The position numbers and the translations under genes were made by a program. The notes under the pieces are model-generated. The model was not told where the DNA came from, ran no database searches, and saw only the letters and a program-made list of their open reading frames with translations. Positions 14,446 through 22,639 of a stretch of 64,000 nucleotides of DNA are shown here, piece by piece. Within the stretch, counting starts at the first letter, position 1, and each line of letters starts with the position of its first letter. This DNA comes from an uncultured Nocardioides sp. Its GTDB lineage: Bacteria > Actinomycetota > Actinomycetes > Propionibacteriales > Nocardioidaceae. The stretch covers positions 372,001-436,000 of the forward strand of contig NZ_CANLDB010000002.1 in the NCBI RefSeq assembly GCF_947489365.1, given 5' to 3'.

Positions 14446-15906
14446 ATGAGCTCCACCACCCCCGCCCTGACGGGAACGCCCGCGCCGAGCCACCCCTCGC
14501 TGCGCGCCGCCGCCCTCCCCCTCGCCGCCCTCTGCCTGGCCTTCTTCGTCGAGATGGTCGACAACACGCTGCTGTCGATCGCCCTGCCGACCATCGGCCG
14601 CGACCTCGGCAGCGGCACCACCGGCCTCCAGTGGGTCACCGGCGCCTACTCGCTGACCTTCGGCGGGCTGCTGCTCACCGCCGGCGCCGCGGCGGACCGC
14701 CTCGGACGCCGCCGCGTCCTGCTCGTCGGCCTCGCCGCGTTCGGCGCCATCAGCGCCGGCGTCGTCCTCGTCTCGAGCTCCGGCGAGCTGATCGCCCTGC
14801 GGGCGGCCCTCGGTCTCGCCGCCGCGGCCATGGCCCCGGTCACGATGTCCCTGATCTTCCGACTCTTCGACGACGAGAAGCTGCGCATGCGCGCCATCAC
14901 CGTCGTGATGGTCGTCGGCATGTCGGGCTTCGTGCTCGGCCCGCTGCTCGGCGGCACCGCCCTCGCCCACGTGTCGTGGCAGTGGCTGCTCGGAGTCAAC
15001 GCGCCGATCGCCCTCGTCGCCTGGCTCGGCGTCCGGTACGGCGTGCCCGCCGACCACCCCGAGGGCCTCACCCGCGACCCCCTCGACCTGCCCGGCGCGC
15101 TGTGGACCGTGGCCGCGATGGGCCTCGGCTGCTACACCCTGACCAGCGGCGTCGAGCACGGCTGGACCTCCTGGGTCACCGTGGCCTGCGCCCTCGGCGC
15201 GGTCGTCGCCACGGTCGGGTTCGTGCGCCGCGAGCGCGTCGCGGCCCACCCGATGCTGGACCTGCGGCTGCTGGCCTCCGGACCGGCGCGCGGCGCCGCG
15301 ATCACCCAGATGGCCTCGTCGATCGCGATGGCCAGCGTGATGTTCGCGCTCGTCCTGCACTTCCAGTACGCCTACGGCTGGGGGCCCGTCCGCGCCGGCC
15401 TCGCCAACCTCCCGCTCATCCTCACCATGCTCGCCGCGACCCCGGTGGCCGAGAGGCTCGCCTCGCGGTACGGCCACCGCACCGCCTGCCTGGTCGGCGC
15501 CGCGCTGCTCGCCACGTCGCTGGCCGGCATGGCGTTCTCCGTCGAGCACGGGTACGTCGCCATCGCGGTGTCGCTGGTCGTCCTCACGGTGGGGCTGCGG
15601 ATCGTCATGACCATCTGCGCGGTCGCCCTGGTGACGGCCATGCCGCACGACCGGACCTCCATCGGCGCGGCCCTCAACGACACCGCCCAGGAGGTCGGCA
15701 CGAGCCTGGGCACCGCCGTCGTCGGCACGGCCATCGCCGCGCTGGTCACCACCACGCTCCCCGCCGGGGTGTGGAGCAACGCCCTCGTCGCGTCGTACTT
15801 CGAGGGCGAGCGGGCGACCTTCGGTGTCCTGGCGGTGGTCGTGGGCGTCGTGGCGACGTACGGCGCCCTGTCGCTCACGGACTCCCGCGCGACGGAGGAC
15901 CACTAG
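14446..15906 (+). CDS. DHA2-type (14-span) MFS multidrug exporter
   Basis: Integral membrane drug/proton antiporter, 486 residues, with about 14 hydrophobic segments. Early motif FVEMVDNTLLSIALPTIGRDLG is the DHA2-specific variant of the first helix. GGLLLTAGAAADRLGRRRVL is MFS motif A, and GFVLGPLLGG is motif C. A perfect AGGAGG lies five bases before ATG 14446. Expression is controlled by the three operators just upstream. Substrates cannot be predicted. Confidence 0.9.
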   Translation: MSSTTPALTGTPAPSHPSLRAAALPLAALCLAFFVEMVDNTLLSIALPTIGRDLGSGTTGLQWVTGAYSLTFGGLLLTAGAAADRLGRRRVLLVGLAAFGAISAGVVLVSSSGELIALRAALGLAAAAMAPVTMSLIFRLFDDEKLRMRAITVVMVVGMSGFVLGPLLGGTALAHVSWQWLLGVNAPIALVAWLGVRYGVPADHPEGLTRDPLDLPGALWTVAAMGLGCYTLTSGVEHGWTSWVTVACALGAVVATVGFVRRERVAAHPMLDLRLLASGPARGAAITQMASSIAMASVMFALVLHFQYAYGWGPVRAGLANLPLILTMLAATPVAERLASRYGHRTACLVGAALLATSLAGMAFSVEHGYVAIAVSLVVLTVGLRIVMTICAVALVTAMPHDRTSIGAALNDTAQEVGTSLGTAVVGTAIAALVTTTLPAGVWSNALVASYFEGERATFGVLAVVVGVVATYGALSLTDSRATEDH

Positions 15907-15930
15907 GCGGTGCGGCGCGGGTCCCGAGGG

Positions 15931-17109
15931 TCAGGGGCGGGCGCCGAGCCAGCCCTCGAGGGCGGTGAGGAGCACCTCGGCGCGCTCCGTCACCCGGTGT
16001 CCGCCGGGGCCGTCCGCGAGGGCGAGCTCGCGGGTGGTGACCGCGAGGAGGTAGAGGCCGCCCATCATCGAGGCGCCGGGCCCGGGCTGGCGCCGCAGCG
16101 CCTCCCGCAGGCCGGTGCGGACGGCGTCGGGGGTGAGTCCGTGCCGGCGCACCGACTCCGCGACCGCGAAGTGGCACGGGTCGAGCCCCATCGGGACGCC
16201 CACCTCGAAGCGCGTCCAGCCCCACAGCTGCACCGTCGACCCCCGGCGGGCCATGTGGACCGCCGTCCAGTCGCCGTGCCAGGCCCCGACCGGCCAGGTC
16301 GTACGGCGGGCGTCACGCAGGACCTTCTCGAGCGCCGCCTCGAGGCGGGTGCGGGCGTGCCGGCTGCGGAGCCCGGCGGCGGTGCGCTGCTGCGCGAGGG
16401 TCCAGGCCATCTCGTCGACGCGGACGGCGTCCTCGGCCCAGGCCCGGCTCAGCTCGCCCATCGCCTCGGCCGGGACCTCCAGGCGGCGACGCTCGGAGCC
16501 CTGCCACCACGAGGGACGCAGCGCGGCCGTGACCAGGACGTCGACGTCCTCCCAGGTCGTGCGCGCGAGCACCCGGGGCACCTCGAGGTGCTCCCACTCG
16601 CGCTCGCCGACCACCCCGAGGGCCGCCGCCGTCGACTCCAGGTCGCGCCGGGAGGCCGGGCCGAGCCCGAGCACGGCGTGGGCGAAGAGTCGACGCCGCT
16701 CGTCGAACAGCTGCAGGACCGGGCGACGGCAGGTGAGGGCGTCGTCCACCCGCAGCGTGTAGGTCACGGCCTCGCCGAGGACCTCGGAGAGGTGGTCGAC
16801 CAGGGTCTGGCGCCCTCCGACGACGGCGACACGGTCGGGGGCCATGCCTCCCCCCGTCATCGTCAGCCACGCCCGGGTGCCGAGCATCCGCAGCGAGCTC
16901 GCGGTCGTGGTCGTCGCGTCCGTCGTCCACGTCGCGGCCGCGAGCGCGCCCGGGTGGTCGACCGCCAGGGCGACGGGGTGGGTGCGGTCGGGGACCAGCA
17001 CGCGGTGCCGTCCGGGACCGGGCGCGACGGCGTCCACCGTCCGCACCACGCGGGCGCCCGGCTCGAGCCTCACCAGCGTCTCGAGGAGCTCCTCGGCGGC
17101 CGGGGGCAT
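15931..17109 (-). CDS. Aminoglycoside-phosphotransferase-fold protein, unknown substrate
   Basis: Protein of about 392 residues. The C-terminal half has the kinase-like catalytic loop GAWHGDWTAVHMA, an HGDW motif. It is followed by WGWTRFEVGVPMGLDPCHFAVAES, which resembles the metal-binding segment of APH-type kinases. The expected asparagine after HGDxxxx is replaced by histidine. Residues 1-170 are mixed and not recognised. ATG 17109 is preferred because the 36 codons before it (back to GTG 17217) are low-complexity with atypical third positions. A 15-base palindrome lies upstream. Confidence 0.65.
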   Translation of the reverse strand: MPPAAEELLETLVRLEPGARVVRTVDAVAPGPGRHRVLVPDRTHPVALAVDHPGALAAATWTTDATTTTASSLRMLGTRAWLTMTGGGMAPDRVAVVGGRQTLVDHLSEVLGEAVTYTLRVDDALTCRRPVLQLFDERRRLFAHAVLGLGPASRRDLESTAAALGVVGEREWEHLEVPRVLARTTWEDVDVLVTAALRPSWWQGSERRRLEVPAEAMGELSRAWAEDAVRVDEMAWTLAQQRTAAGLRSRHARTRLEAALEKVLRDARRTTWPVGAWHGDWTAVHMARRGSTVQLWGWTRFEVGVPMGLDPCHFAVAESVRRHGLTPDAVRTGLREALRRQPGPGASMMGGLYLLAVTTRELALADGPGGHRVTERAEVLLTALEGWLGARP

Positions 17110-17261
17110 CGGCGAACGGGCCCGTGAGCTCCGTTGGCGGGCGGGGGTCCGGGGGAAGCGTGAGGGGCCGAGGAAGGCGGGCGCCCCCCCGGGTCCCGAG
17201 ATCCCCGCCGTAGCCACCGGATCAACGGTACGGCCCTCCTGGCCCCATCACCAAGCCAAGT

Positions 17262-17276
17262 GTGAACACTGTTCAC
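17262..17276. promoter_or_regulatory. Perfect operator-like palindrome GTGAACA-C-TGTTCAC
   Basis: A 15-base perfect dyad with a single central base, of the kind bound by GntR/TetR regulators. It lies upstream of the leftward APH-like gene and downstream of the HAD gene. The cognate regulator is not evident in the window. Confidence 0.55.
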
Positions 17277-17307
17277 GAGGTGGTCCCTGGGGCGGGTGGG
17301 GCGAGCG

Positions 17308-18123
17308 TCAGTCCTCCGAGACGCCCACCTGCGGCGAACGGTCGGCGACCAGGTCGACCAGCTCGGCGATCGAGTCCACGACCCGCGTCGGACGGTAGGG
17401 GAAGGTCTCCACCTGGTCCGGTCGGGTCGACCCGGTCAGCACCAGGACGGTCCGCAGCCCGGCCTCGATGCCGCTGACCACGTCGGTGTCCATCCGGTCG
17501 CCGATCATCACGGTCGTCTCCGAGTGGGCCTCGAGCCGGTTCAGCGCGCTGCGCATCATCAGCGGGTTCGGCTTGCCGACGTAGTACGGCGACCGCCCGG
17601 TCGCGGTGGTGATCAGCGCGGCCACGGAGCCCGTCGCGGGGAGGGTCCCCTGCTGGCTGGGTCCGCTCGCGTCGGGGTTGGTGGCGATGAAGCGCGCGCC
17701 GGCCTCGATGAGTCGGATGGCCCGGGTGATCGCCTCGAACGAGTACGTCCGGGTCTCGCCGAGCACCACGTAGTCCGGCTCCCGGTCGGTCATCACGTAG
17801 CCGATCTCGTGCAGCGCCGTGGTCAGCCCCGACTCCCCCACGACGTACGCCGTGCCGCGGGGGCGCTGGTCGAGCAGGAACTGCGCGGTGGCCAGCGCGG
17901 AGGTCCAGATGGCCTCCTCGGGCACGTCGATGCCGCTCTTCAGGAGCCGGGCCCGGAGGTCGCGCGGGGTGTAGATGGAGTTGTTCGTGAGCACCATGAA
18001 CCGGCGCCCGGAGTCCTTCAGCGCTTCGACGAACTCCGGGGCGCCGGGGATCGGCGCCTCCTCGTGCACGAGGACGCCGTCCATGTCGGTCAGCCAGGTC
18101 TCGATGGGGCGGGGGTCGGTCAT
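17308..18123 (-). CDS. HAD-superfamily IIA phosphatase (NagD-like)
   Basis: Cytosolic phosphatase of 271 residues. Motif I is LTDMDGVL with the nucleophile and acid/base aspartates. Motif II is FMVLTNNS. Motif III lysine is [10 protein letters not shown], and motif IV is [10 protein letters not shown]. The IIA-type cap lies between motifs II and III (about residues 80-200). Substrate, commonly a nucleotide or sugar phosphate, is not determined. Standing alone between two unrelated leftward genes. Confidence 0.9.
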   Translation of the reverse strand: MTDPRPIETWLTDMDGVLVHEEAPIPGAPEFVEALKDSGRRFMVLTNNSIYTPRDLRARLLKSGIDVPEEAIWTSALATAQFLLDQRPRGTAYVVGESGLTTALHEIGYVMTDREPDYVVLGETRTYSFEAITRAIRLIEAGARFIATNPDASGPSQQGTLPATGSVAALITTATGRSPYYVGKPNPLMMRSALNRLEAHSETTVMIGDRMDTDVVSGIEAGLRTVLVLTGSTRPDQVETFPYRPTRVVDSIAELVDLVADRSPQVGVSED

Positions 18124-18146
18124 GCCTCCATCATGGTGCGTGGGGG

Positions 18147-18722
18147 CTACCCCTGGGCCACCGTGGCCCTGCCGACCTTGATCGGCGTCTCCTGCGAGGT
18201 GACCCGCCCACGGCGACCGTCGTCGATGAGGGTGAACCCGTCACCGGCGTCGATGGTCCGCGACCCGAACCGGACCCGGGCCGGGTCGCCGACGCAGCTG
18301 CGCGGGACCGTGAGCACCACGGTGCTCGCCATCTCCTTGACGGCGCCCTTCACGGCGCAGCGCAACTCGTCACCGGTGTCGCCGTCCTGGAGGAAGACGT
18401 TGCTGCCGCCGGGTGCGTACTGGAGGCGCGCGAGGTAGAGCCTGCCGCCGGTCTTGAGGGCGCCCTGGACCTCGAAGTCCGTCGTCTTGTCGACGTCCAG
18501 GATGCCGACGGTCATGACGATGTTGTTCGCCCGGTGGTCGACGGTGGTGCTCGAGATGTCCACGTAGTCGGTGCGGATGCCCAGGTCGCGGCCGCTGAAG
18601 TACTGGACGTCGTTGATGCCGTCCTCGACGGTGACGACCTCGGCGGACGCGGGCGCCATGGTCGCCGCGAGGGCGCCGAGGGTGGTGAGGACGGTGAGGA
18701 CGGTGGCGGTCGTACGACGCAA
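18147..18722 (-). CDS. Secreted hypothetical protein
   Basis: Protein of 191 residues with a clear signal peptide ([20 protein letters not shown] to ASA-E, cleavage about residue 27). The mature part is beta-rich, with a [25 protein letters not shown] start and two cysteines. Similar-looking small secreted proteins occur in Nocardioides; function unknown. The TTG start at 18722 is supported by GAAGGAG six bases upstream. Confidence 0.75.
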   Translation of the reverse strand: MRRTTATVLTVLTTLGALAATMAPASAEVVTVEDGINDVQYFSGRDLGIRTDYVDISSTTVDHRANNIVMTVGILDVDKTTDFEVQGALKTGGRLYLARLQYAPGGSNVFLQDGDTGDELRCAVKGAVKEMASTVVLTVPRSCVGDPARVRFGSRTIDAGDGFTLIDDGRRGRVTSQETPIKVGRATVAQG

Positions 18723-18807
18723 CGGGGGCTCCTTCGGTGTGGGCGCCCTCCAGCGGGGCGACCGGTGGCGGGAGCATCACAAAACCGTCGGGCTCCCGCC
18801 ATCTGGT

Positions 18808-18993
18808 CTAGACCGGCCGGCCGGACCGGATCCTCTCGGTGCCCAGCCGCCGCGTGAAGTCCTGCGGGAGGGAGGACCCCTCGTCGCCGCGCGACATCAG
18901 CTCGGCCATCGTGAGCTCGAGGACGACGCGCCTCGACCGGTGGTCGAGGGTGCTGCGCCAGACGTCGGCACCACCCCATGTGGCGCCGCGCAC
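18808..18993 (-). CDS. Possible small ORF in an otherwise empty gap
   Basis: The 309-base gap between the secreted protein and the LigD polymerase gene contains one 61-codon frame from GTG 18993. It translates to a tidy mix of residues (TWGGADVWRSTLDHRS, then MAELMSRGDEGSSL). No Shine-Dalgarno is evident and no family is recognised. Its stop sits in the same GGTCTAGACC palindrome as the stop of the LigD polymerase gene. It may be a real small protein or chance. Confidence 0.25.
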   Translation of the reverse strand: MRGATWGGADVWRSTLDHRSRRVVLELTMAELMSRGDEGSSLPQDFTRRLGTERIRSGRPV

Positions 18994-19031
18994 CGATGAT
19001 GCGGGGCGGCCCCGCTCGGGCGCCACGTGGT

Positions 19032-19928
19032 CTAGACCGCGAACAGGTCCCCGCGCTCGGCGACCCGGTCCAGCACCTCGTCGAAGCGCAGCTGCTCCAG
19101 CGCGAGGGGGTCGTCGGCGCCCTCGGCGACCTCGTCCCAGCTCAGGGGCGCGGCGACGGTGGGGGCGTCGCGGCCCCGCAGCGAGTACGGCGAGACGGTG
19201 GTCTTGGACCCGGCGTTCTGCGACCAGTCGAAGAACACCTTGCCGGTGCGCCGGGCCTTGGTCATGGTCGCGGTGACGAGCTTCGGGTGCGCGGCGGTGA
19301 GCTCCTCGGCGACCTCCTTCGCCAGCGCGGTGGCGTCGTCGGGGTCGAGCCGCCGCGGCAGGTCGGCGTACAGGTGGAGGCCCTTGGACCCACTGAGCAC
19401 GGGCCTGGTCGCCAGGTCCCGCTCGGCGAGGGCGTCGCGGGCGAGGAGGGCGACGGTGCTGCACTCCCCCAGCCCGGCGCCCTCGCCGGGGTCGAGGTCG
19501 ACGACCAGGCGGTCGGCGCCGCGCACCCGACCGGTGCGCGTCACCGTCCACTGGTGCACGTGCAGCTCGAGGGCCGCGAGGTTGGCCATCCAGGTGAGCG
19601 TGGCCAGGTCCTCGCAGACGGGGAACACGAGGGTGTCCCCGTGCCGGGACTCCCCCCGGGAGCCGGTGGTCGGGACCTCGACGGTGCGGACCCAGCTCGG
19701 GGTGCCCCGCGGGGCGTTCTTCTCGAAGAAGCTGCCGTCGCCCGTCCCGTGGGGCCACCGGATGCGGGTGACGGCGCGGCCGGCGAGGTGCGGCAGCAGC
19801 ACCGGGGAGATGCGGGCGTAGTAGTCGAGCACCTCGCCCTTGGTCGTGCCCGTGCGCGGGTAGAGGACCTTGTCGAGGTTGCTGATCGTCAGGGTCCGCC
19901 CGTCGACCTCGACCCGGACCTCAGCCAT
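19032..19928 (-). CDS. ligD (polymerase domain): LigD-type polymerase/primase domain protein (NHEJ)
   Basis: Stand-alone archaeo-eukaryotic primase-type polymerase of 298 residues that fills and extends ends during non-homologous end joining. Family features: ISNLDKVLYPRTGTTKGEVLDYY, KNAPRGTPSWVRTV, the metal-binding DLD in LVVDLDPGEG, and SGSKGLHLYADL. No phosphoesterase domain is present. The ATG overlaps the end of the upstream ligase gene by 8 bases, so ligase and polymerase form one operon. Ku is encoded about 9 kb to the right on the other strand. Confidence 0.9.
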   Translation of the reverse strand: MAEVRVEVDGRTLTISNLDKVLYPRTGTTKGEVLDYYARISPVLLPHLAGRAVTRIRWPHGTGDGSFFEKNAPRGTPSWVRTVEVPTTGSRGESRHGDTLVFPVCEDLATLTWMANLAALELHVHQWTVTRTGRVRGADRLVVDLDPGEGAGLGECSTVALLARDALAERDLATRPVLSGSKGLHLYADLPRRLDPDDATALAKEVAEELTAAHPKLVTATMTKARRTGKVFFDWSQNAGSKTTVSPYSLRGRDAPTVAAPLSWDEVAEGADDPLALEQLRFDEVLDRVAERGDLFAV

Positions 19929-20874
19929 GCGTCGGGTCCTCCGCCAGGTCCTCCGCCGAGACGTCGGTGCGGACGCCCTGGAACGACGGCTGGCGCAGCC
20001 GGTCGTAGCCGGCGCCGTGGGTGTCGACGTCGACGACCACGACGGGCTCGACCCAGCGGGTGCCGGTGGCGTCGACGCGGGGCACCTCGTCGGCGAACGG
20101 GCTCGCGGCGGCGGCGAGGGGCTCCAGCACCGCCTGCAGGCGGCGGGCGGTGGCTCCGGTGATGCCGCTGCCCACCCGGCCGCGGTAGAGCAGCCCGTCG
20201 GCGGTCGGCTCCCCCACCAGGACCGCCGCGAGCCGGTCGTCGGTGCCGACCTGTGGGCGCCAGCCGCCGACCACGTAGCTGCCGCGGTGCCGGTGGGCCA
20301 GCTTGAGCCAGTCGGGGCTCCGCACCCCCGGGCGGTACGCCGAGCGGCGGCGCTTGCTGACGACCCCCTCGAGGCCCTGGGCCCGGGTGGCGTCGAGCAG
20401 CATCGCCCCGTCGTCGTACGCATCGGGGACCTGCCAGCGGGTCTCGGCCAGACCCAGCCCGGCGAGGCGCTCCCGACGTTCCTCGAGCGGGAGCGCGGTG
20501 AGGTCCTCGCCGTCGAGGCGGAGCAGGTCGAAGACCATCAGGGTGACCGGGACGGACCCGACGAGACGCGCGACCTCGGAGGCCTTCCGGACGTGCATCC
20601 GGTGCTGGAGGACGCGGAAGTCGGGGATCCCCTGCTCGTTCAGCGCGATGATCTCGCCGTCGAGCAGCAGGTCCCGCTCCCCCAGCGGGGAGGCCGCGAG
20701 CTCGGGCCAGGCCGCGGTCGTGACGTTGCCGTTGCGGCTGGTGAGGCGGCCCGTGCCGCCGGAGCCCGCGGAGACGTCGAGCAGCACGCGGACGCCGTCC
20801 CACTTCACCTCGTGCAGCCACTCGGGTCCGCCCGGGACGGCCTTCGTGGCGGTGGCGAGCATCGGCATGGTCAT
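19921..20874 (-). CDS. ligD (ligase domain): ATP-dependent DNA ligase (LigD ligase-domain type)
   Basis: Seals double-strand breaks with the adjacent polymerase and Ku. 317 residues: nucleotidyltransferase motif I is EVKWDGVRVL with the adenylated lysine, followed by LLLDGEIIAL (motif III) and FDLLRLDGEDL. The motif IV/V area is GLEGVVSKRRRSAYRPGVRSPDWLKL, and a C-terminal OB-fold contains GYVVGGWRP-like and GRVGSGIT segments. ATG 20874 chosen by family length; longer open frame upstream runs through the divergent promoter region. Confidence 0.9.
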   Translation of the reverse strand: MTMPMLATATKAVPGGPEWLHEVKWDGVRVLLDVSAGSGGTGRLTSRNGNVTTAAWPELAASPLGERDLLLDGEIIALNEQGIPDFRVLQHRMHVRKASEVARLVGSVPVTLMVFDLLRLDGEDLTALPLEERRERLAGLGLAETRWQVPDAYDDGAMLLDATRAQGLEGVVSKRRRSAYRPGVRSPDWLKLAHRHRGSYVVGGWRPQVGTDDRLAAVLVGEPTADGLLYRGRVGSGITGATARRLQAVLEPLAAAASPFADEVPRVDATGTRWVEPVVVVDVDTHGAGYDRLRQPSFQGVRTDVSAEDLAEDPTHG

Positions 20875-20910
20875 GGCCCGACCATCATGCCGCCCCGTCC
20901 CGGGGCCCTT

Positions 20911-20932
20911 GCAACGCCTGCAAGCGCGTTGC
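20911..20932. promoter_or_regulatory. Operator-like dyad between divergent ligD ligase and secreted-protein genes
   Basis: GCAACGC and GCGTTGC arms (7 bp) flank an eight-base centre, with a second overlapping dyad TTGCA-N5-TGCAA. It lies in the 127-base gap between starts at 20874 and 21002 and could regulate either gene. Confidence 0.45.
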
Positions 20933-21001
20933 CACCGGGCCCGCGCAGAGTGCGTGCCGTCGCCGACCGGCGGCGTACCGCCCCTCCCTCGAAGGACAGC
21001 C

Positions 21002-22027
21002 ATGACGCACCACCGCCCCACCCGCGCCCGTTCCCTGGTCGCCCTGACCGCGGCGACCGCCGCCCTCCTGTCGACGACCGCTCTCGCCGCCACCACCCCC
21101 GCCACCGCAGCCGCCCCGCGGGACAGCGTGATCACCGGGGTGAGGGGAGTGCCGGCGACGGTCGCGCGGGGTGACGCCTTCACCCTCAGGATCGGCATGC
21201 GCAACCCGGGCCGGGCCAGCTCCCGACCCACCCATGTCTCCGCCCGGCTCTCGCGCGACGCGAAGCCGTCCGGTGACGACATGGTCGTGGGCTACGCCCT
21301 CGCGCCGGCGCTCAGGAAGGGCGCCACGGGCACGACCCGGATGACGGTCGAGGTCCCGGAGTGGGTGACGTCGAGGTACACCCTGCTCGTGTGCACCGCG
21401 AAGGCCTGCACGGCGGCCGGGACGCTCCGCTTCCCGCCGCCGATCCGCGACCTGGACGGCACGCTCACCGGCGACCTGACCTTCACCGACCACGGCGACG
21501 AGTCCGGGTCGGGCCACAGCGAGAGGTGGGACCACACCCAGACCCTCAGCGTGGACCTCGCGATGGCCGGGAAGGACGTCGCCTCCACCGACATCCAGTC
21601 GTCGATGAGCACCTGGGGCTACAGCGGCACGTCCAGGAGGACCGACACCGACCCCTGGTGCACGCAGGTCGTCGACGAGACCCGTGACGGCAGCGGCACC
21701 GTCGAGTGGGACGGCGACCCGGACACCGACGACATCTGGGCCGACCTCGCGGACTTCGACCTCCGTGAGATGTCGTTGGGGACGCGCACCTTCTTCGACG
21801 CGGCGGTCCACGACGTGTCCAGCGGCCGGGAGGACTGCACCTGGGACAGGCGCTCGACGTGGAGGGGCGCCGACGTCACCAGCCTCGACCTCGTCGAGGT
21901 CGCCCGCACCCCGTCGTCGCGGACCTACGCCGTCGAGTCCTGGGTCGGCGAGGACAACACCCCCTCGGACTGGGACGCCGTCGAGGGGACGCTCGTCCTC
22001 AGCCTCGACCGTTCCTACGGTAATTAG
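21002..22027 (+). CDS. Secreted protein with CARDB-like N-terminal domain
   Basis: Protein of 341 residues with a signal peptide (RARSLVALTAATAALLSTTALAA, cleavage about residue 38). The mature N-terminus resembles a CARDB/Ig-like adhesion module (VPATVARGDAFTLRIGMRNPGRASS with paired cysteines in LLVCTAKACTAAG). The remainder is an acidic, aromatic-rich beta domain with two further cysteines, not recognised. GAAGGA lies five bases before the ATG. Location: cell surface or medium. Confidence 0.7.
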   Translation: MTHHRPTRARSLVALTAATAALLSTTALAATTPATAAAPRDSVITGVRGVPATVARGDAFTLRIGMRNPGRASSRPTHVSARLSRDAKPSGDDMVVGYALAPALRKGATGTTRMTVEVPEWVTSRYTLLVCTAKACTAAGTLRFPPPIRDLDGTLTGDLTFTDHGDESGSGHSERWDHTQTLSVDLAMAGKDVASTDIQSSMSTWGYSGTSRRTDTDPWCTQVVDETRDGSGTVEWDGDPDTDDIWADLADFDLREMSLGTRTFFDAAVHDVSSGREDCTWDRRSTWRGADVTSLDLVEVARTPSSRTYAVESWVGEDNTPSDWDAVEGTLVLSLDRSYGN

Positions 22028-22060
22028 GCAAATGGCTACTAGGTGTAGTTTACTGCGGTC

Positions 22061-22639
22061 GTGACCCCACGACCACGCCTCACCCCGGACACCCTCGTCC
22101 GGGCCGGCGCCGAGCTGGCGGACGAGTTGGGGTTCGCCCACCTCACGCCCTCGTCGCTGGCGCGACGGGTCGGCGTACGACCCCCGAGCCTGTACGCCCA
22201 CCTCGCGGGCGCGGACGACCTCCGTGCCCGCGTCGCCGTCCTCGCCCTCGGCGAGCTCACCGAGGCGGCCACCACCGCCGCGGCGGGCCTCGCCGGACGC
22301 GACGCCCTCGCCGCGGTCGCCGCCGCGCACCGCGACTACGCCCGCGCCCACCCCGGGCGCTGGGACGCCGCCCGCCACCCGCTGGACGACGCCACCGCCG
22401 CCGCCAGCGCCGGGCCGCGGATGGCGGGCCTGATGCGGGCCGTGCTGCGCGGCTACGGCCTCGACGAGCCCGACGCGACCCACGCCGTCCGGCTGCTCGG
22501 TGCCGTCGTCCACGGCTTCGTGACCCTCGAGGCCGCCGGCGGCTTCGCGCACAGCGCGCCCGACGCCACCACCTCGTGGGAGTGGGTCCTGGACTCCCTC
22601 GACCGCCTGCTCACCGACCGATCCGGAGGCACCCCGTGA
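22061..22639 (+). CDS. TetR-family regulator, coupled to an SGNH hydrolase gene
   Basis: Regulator of 192 residues. Helix-turn-helix at about residues 27-50 (LTPSSLARRVGVRPPSLYAHLAGADDLR) and a TetR_C (WHG-like) domain with GAVVHGFVTLEAAGGF. The GTG lies nine bases after TAGTTT (22046-22051), suggesting a leaderless or near-leaderless transcript. The local sequence is unusually AT-rich for this genome. The stop overlaps the next GTG as GTGA. It probably controls its own two-gene operon; the dyad CTAC-N5-GTAG near 22037-22049 is a possible operator. Confidence 0.85.
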   Translation: MTPRPRLTPDTLVRAGAELADELGFAHLTPSSLARRVGVRPPSLYAHLAGADDLRARVAVLALGELTEAATTAAAGLAGRDALAAVAAAHRDYARAHPGRWDAARHPLDDATAAASAGPRMAGLMRAVLRGYGLDEPDATHAVRLLGAVVHGFVTLEAAGGFAHSAPDATTSWEWVLDSLDRLLTDRSGGTP

